NCBI GenBank assembly: GCA_902772605.1
Contig: CACYBG010000027.1
Location: forward strand, 1 to 7,745
Direction of reading: 5' to 3'
Source of the DNA: an uncultured Spirochaetaceae bacterium
GTDB taxonomy: Bacteria; Spirochaetota; Spirochaetia; Treponematales; Treponemataceae
Length of the DNA stretch: 7,745 bases
In this document: positions 4,938-7,745 of the stretch, one piece after another
How the letters are laid out: every line of letters starts with the position of its first letter
Position numbering within the stretch: the stretch's first letter is position 1
Made by a program: the position numbers and the translations under genes
The notes under the pieces: generated by a model
Database searches by the model: none
What the model was told of the DNA's origin: nothing
Seen by the model: only the letters and a program-made list of their open reading frames with translations

Positions 4938-7745
4938 GTGAAGAGGTCATCTAAAAAATTTAGGAACGTAAATAAAAAGTCTCAGAAAAAACGCCTCATC
5001 GCTACAGGAATGATGGTCTGCCTCGGCACATTCCCGATTTGGAGTAACGACAATGTCCTTTTGACAATCATCCCAAGTGCATCCAAGGCATTCGGTTCCC
5101 AATCAGGATTTGATTATGATTTCGGAGTCGGAGCAAAACTTACGTATCGCAAGGGTGACAGCCTTGATTTCTTCCTCGAAGGTGATTACAAAAAGCTTAA
5201 TATCCCCAACGTTTCTTCAGTAGACATGCTGAATGCAAGCGTCGGTGCGGGCTATCACTTTAAATTCAACGACAGATGCGGTTTGAACCTGAGTGCTCAG
5301 ATCGGTGCGTATATGGGCATGAAATCTGATGGAATGGTTACAGGTCCGTCAGGTGGATTGAGCGTTTCGTTTACATACAGATTGAATCCGGTCGTTTCGG
5401 TTGAAGCCGGTGCGACTGCAAATCATTATGTGGCGACTCCTACCCCTATGCTTACCGATGTGGGTGCTAGTGCGGCGCTTACCCTCAATCTGACGGAAGC
5501 AATGACCAATACCAGCAGGGTCAAGGTTAAAACCAACGAGATGCTCCCGGTTTTCCCTGTCCTGTATTCCTGGTATCAGAAAAATGCATTTGCGACCATC
5601 GGAATCACCAATCAGGAAGATTCAAAGATTGAAGATGTAACAGTATCGTTCTATCAGAGTCAGTACATGAATCAGCCCAACGTCTGTGCAAAAATCGCCA
5701 GGCTTGAAAGCGGTGAAACGATTGATGCTGAACTGACGGCTTTTTTCAACGAACGCATGTTGGACTTGACCGAAAAGACTGATACTGAAGCATCCGTCAT
5801 AATCGAATATACTTATCTGGGACAGAAAAAGAAAAAGGAAATCGGAATGGTCGTTCCGGTTTATGGACGAAACTCCATGAGCTGGGAAGATGACCGTCGC
5901 GCTGCAGTTTTCGTTTCATCAAAGGATCCTGCTGCACTCTGGTTCTCAAAATATGTAAGTTCGATTGTCCGTGAAAATGCAAGGCCGGAATCATTCGGAA
6001 ACACTTACACGGGAATTTCTCAGAACATCCAGTACGCCATGGGTATTTTTGAAACCCTTGATCAGTTCGGATTGAATTACGTTATCGACCCGGCATCTGC
6101 GTACTCTGATAATATCGGCGGTGCAACAATCGACTTTTTGCAGTTCCCGTATCAAACCTTGACGTATCGTGGAGGTGACTGTGACGACATCTCCATTTTG
6201 GTCTGTTCGCTTTTTGAAGCTGTCGGTATCAAGACCGGATTCATAACCATTCCGGGGCATATCTTCATTGCATTTGATTCCGGCATGACCATGAAAGAAG
6301 CCGGTCAGTCCATGATGAACACTTCCAATATCTTTGACTTGACCGGAGACGGAAGGGCTTGGATTCCATTGGAAATCACCCTTACTGATGAAGGTTTTGC
6401 CCGTGCTTGGAAGGTCGGTGCAAGGGAATGGGGAACTACGGATGAATCTGACCGCATGTTCTATGCCATGGAAGACTGTTGGAAGCTCTATGAACCTGTA
6501 AGCGTCCCCGGTGCAAGTGCGAATTTCACGCTGCCGGATAAGACTGTCGTTACAAGGCTTTTCCAGCACAGTATGGATGAGTGGATTGCAAAGGAAATTT
6601 CTCCCGTCGTCCAGAAGTATCAGGCTCAGCTTGCCTTAAACGATACCGTTGAACTCCGCAATGAATTGGGAATCCTCTACGGTCAGTACGGTCTTTTTGT
6701 TGAGGCTGACGACCAGTTCAAGAGGGCGCGTCGTTTGGGCTATCTTCCGTCGCTTTTGAATACCGCCAACGTTTATTTTGCCCGCAAGCAGTATAAAATC
6801 GCATTGGAGTGGTACAGGCAGGTTCTGGAAAAGGATCCCGAAAATGATTTGGCGCTTTTGGGTGTTGCGCGATGTCAGTATGAACTTGAAGATTTTGCCG
6901 AGTGTGACAGGGCGTTTGATATCGTCCGCAATAAAAATCCTGCACTTGCAAATGAATATAGGTATTTGGGCGCATTTGAAGAAACCGTCGGTAGGGGATA
7001 TTCGCTTTCCGACAGGCTTACATTGACAAAGTGGGACCGCGGTGAATATGTATCGGGCATAGTCAATGACGGTTCGCTCGAGCCGCTTGCAAAAAATACT
7101 CGTGAAGATGAACGTGGTTTCGTAACTTCCGATTCCAATTCTTCTGATAGGATTGATAACGACTCTGCCAGTTTGTTGAATCAGCTTGCCGATATGACAG
7201 ATTCTTCAACCGTTCTGCGTCCTGATGCGGTTGTTGTGAATGATGCTGCGTATCAGCGTGTTCCGACCGACCGATATGCTTCACTTGATGATACGGCAAC
7301 TTTGGTTCAGGAACTCCCGGGACTTCTTGCCCAACTTCATCTGCCGGAAGCGAATTTCAGCAATACCGATCCGATTATGGTCAGCGACTATCAGTTGATT
7401 GCCAATGCCGGTAAGACTGATAATCGTTCGACGACTGAAATTCAGGAGACTGCAAATAAGGGCTCATCCTCAACAGATACGATTGCCAAGGTTGTGGTCG
7501 AAGAAAAGCCGATTGTTGAAAGCACCGTAAAAAATACGACTCCGACAACACGCCAGACTGACACCCGTATTGAAGAAAGACCGTTTACGGTAACTAATAT
7601 AGAAGAAAAACCGGCGACCTCTACAACAGTGGCAACAACAGTCGTTGCAAACACAAGAATCGAAACCCCGACGACCACTCAGACCACGGTTGCAAACACA
7701 ACCCCTGCAACAAACGGTCAGACTGTCGCCATAAACACAACCAGC
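4938..7745 (+). CDS. Exported barrel/Ig-like/transglutaminase-like/TPR protein with intact catalytic residues (partial, 3' end outside window)
   Basis: GTG start; the frame stays open for 936 codons to the window edge, so the C-terminus is missing. A very basic n-region (1-19) and a hydrophobic stretch (20-35) make a signal peptide; the cleavage site, near Ser36, is not sharp. Residues 37 to about 190 are Gly-rich beta strands like an outer-membrane barrel. Residues about 205-325 form an Ig-like domain, aligned with the upstream paralog (VFPVLYSWYQKNAF). Residues about 335-490 are a transglutaminase-like papain-fold domain: GGDCDD with Cys415, PGHIFIAFD with His441, and AWIPLE with Glu479 as the likely third residue. 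The family includes cysteine proteases, amidases and cross-linking enzymes, so the reaction is not settled. TPR repeats span about 560-680 (YKIALEWYRQVLEKDPEN). From about 690 the protein looks disordered and ends in a Thr/Asn-rich tail. Being exported, it would act in the periplasm or at the cell surface. It is about half identical to the paralog across the active-site segment. No named gene recognised. Confidence 0.88.
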   Translation, partial: MKRSSKKFRNVNKKSQKKRLIATGMMVCLGTFPIWSNDNVLLTIIPSASKAFGSQSGFDYDFGVGAKLTYRKGDSLDFFLEGDYKKLNIPNVSSVDMLNASVGAGYHFKFNDRCGLNLSAQIGAYMGMKSDGMVTGPSGGLSVSFTYRLNPVVSVEAGATANHYVATPTPMLTDVGASAALTLNLTEAMTNTSRVKVKTNEMLPVFPVLYSWYQKNAFATIGITNQEDSKIEDVTVSFYQSQYMNQPNVCAKIARLESGETIDAELTAFFNERMLDLTEKTDTEASVIIEYTYLGQKKKKEIGMVVPVYGRNSMSWEDDRRAAVFVSSKDPAALWFSKYVSSIVRENARPESFGNTYTGISQNIQYAMGIFETLDQFGLNYVIDPASAYSDNIGGATIDFLQFPYQTLTYRGGDCDDISILVCSLFEAVGIKTGFITIPGHIFIAFDSGMTMKEAGQSMMNTSNIFDLTGDGRAWIPLEITLTDEGFARAWKVGAREWGTTDESDRMFYAMEDCWKLYEPVSVPGASANFTLPDKTVVTRLFQHSMDEWIAKEISPVVQKYQAQLALNDTVELRNELGILYGQYGLFVEADDQFKRARRLGYLPSLLNTANVYFARKQYKIALEWYRQVLEKDPENDLALLGVARCQYELEDFAECDRAFDIVRNKNPALANEYRYLGAFEETVGRGYSLSDRLTLTKWDRGEYVSGIVNDGSLEPLAKNTREDERGFVTSDSNSSDRIDNDSASLLNQLADMTDSSTVLRPDAVVVNDAAYQRVPTDRYASLDDTATLVQELPGLLAQLHLPEANFSNTDPIMVSDYQLIANAGKTDNRSTTEIQETANKGSSSTDTIAKVVVEEKPIVESTVKNTTPTTRQTDTRIEERPFTVTNIEEKPATSTTVATTVVANTRIETPTTTQTTVANTTPATNGQTVAINTTS
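7497..7745 (+). repeat. Repetitive Thr/Asn-rich coding tail
   Basis: This coding stretch has short imperfect repeats. Glu-Glu-Lys/Arg-Pro units occur at residues 854-858 (VEEKP), 878-882 (IEERP) and 888-892 (IEEKP); the last two are exactly 30 bases apart. The 12-mer GTTGCAAACACA recurs at 7644-7655 and 7689-7700, a 45-base (15-residue) period encoding VANT. Thr dominates the composition. Such tails usually act as flexible spacers across the cell wall or periplasm, or at the surface. The repeat continues to the window edge and its end is not seen. Confidence 0.65.

Noticed and set aside
5022..5024. Lipoprotein signal around Cys28 of the second exported protein
   Set aside because: The residues before the Cys (MMV) do not fit a lipobox well, and no small residue sits at the -1 position.
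5991..6569. 192-residue minus-strand open frame
   Set aside because: Fully antisense to the transglutaminase-like core of the second exported protein, whose frame has clear motifs; a codon-bias shadow.

Overview
The window looks like chromosomal DNA of a Gram-negative-type (diderm) bacterium of moderate G+C. The best guess is a spirochaete of the Treponema type. That guess rests on the style of the large LuxR regulator (STAND ATPase plus helical repeats plus LuxR helix-turn-helix), on exported proteins with an outer-membrane-barrel-like start, and on the overall protein style. It is inference: no rRNA or other taxonomic marker is present. No mobile element, tRNA, rRNA or CRISPR array was seen.

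Layout. Positions 22-2490 (minus strand) hold a complete 822-residue MalT/LAL-like transcriptional regulator with intact Walker A and B motifs and a C-terminal LuxR helix-turn-helix. Positions 2491-2928 are a 438-bp divergent intergenic region, AT-rich in its middle, with a cluster of repeated and inverted motifs built on TGGGTRGT and TTGTCAA. These look like regulator binding sites. Positions 2929-4935 (plus) encode a 668-residue exported protein, and 4938-7745 (plus) encode at least 936 residues of a second exported protein that runs off the window end. The two plus-strand genes are two bases apart, each has a GGAGG ribosome site seven bases before its start, and they form one transcription unit.

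The two exported proteins are diverged tandem paralogs with the same unusual domain order: signal peptide, beta-strand-rich segment resembling a small outer-membrane barrel, Ig-like beta domain, transglutaminase-like (papain-fold) domain, TPR repeats. The second protein adds a long disordered tail rich in Thr, Asn and Ser. Its transglutaminase-like core has the expected Cys, His and acidic residues (Cys415, His441, Glu479). In the first protein all three positions are replaced (Val430, Asp456, Ser492), so it reads as a catalytically dead partner.

How they may work together (inference): the MalT-like regulator senses a ligand, binds the repeated sites between the divergent genes and controls the operon. 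The operon then makes a cell-envelope active/pseudoenzyme pair. This regulator-plus-paired-envelope-transglutaminase locus is the main candidate for an undescribed system here. Its substrate and biological role cannot be read from the sequence.
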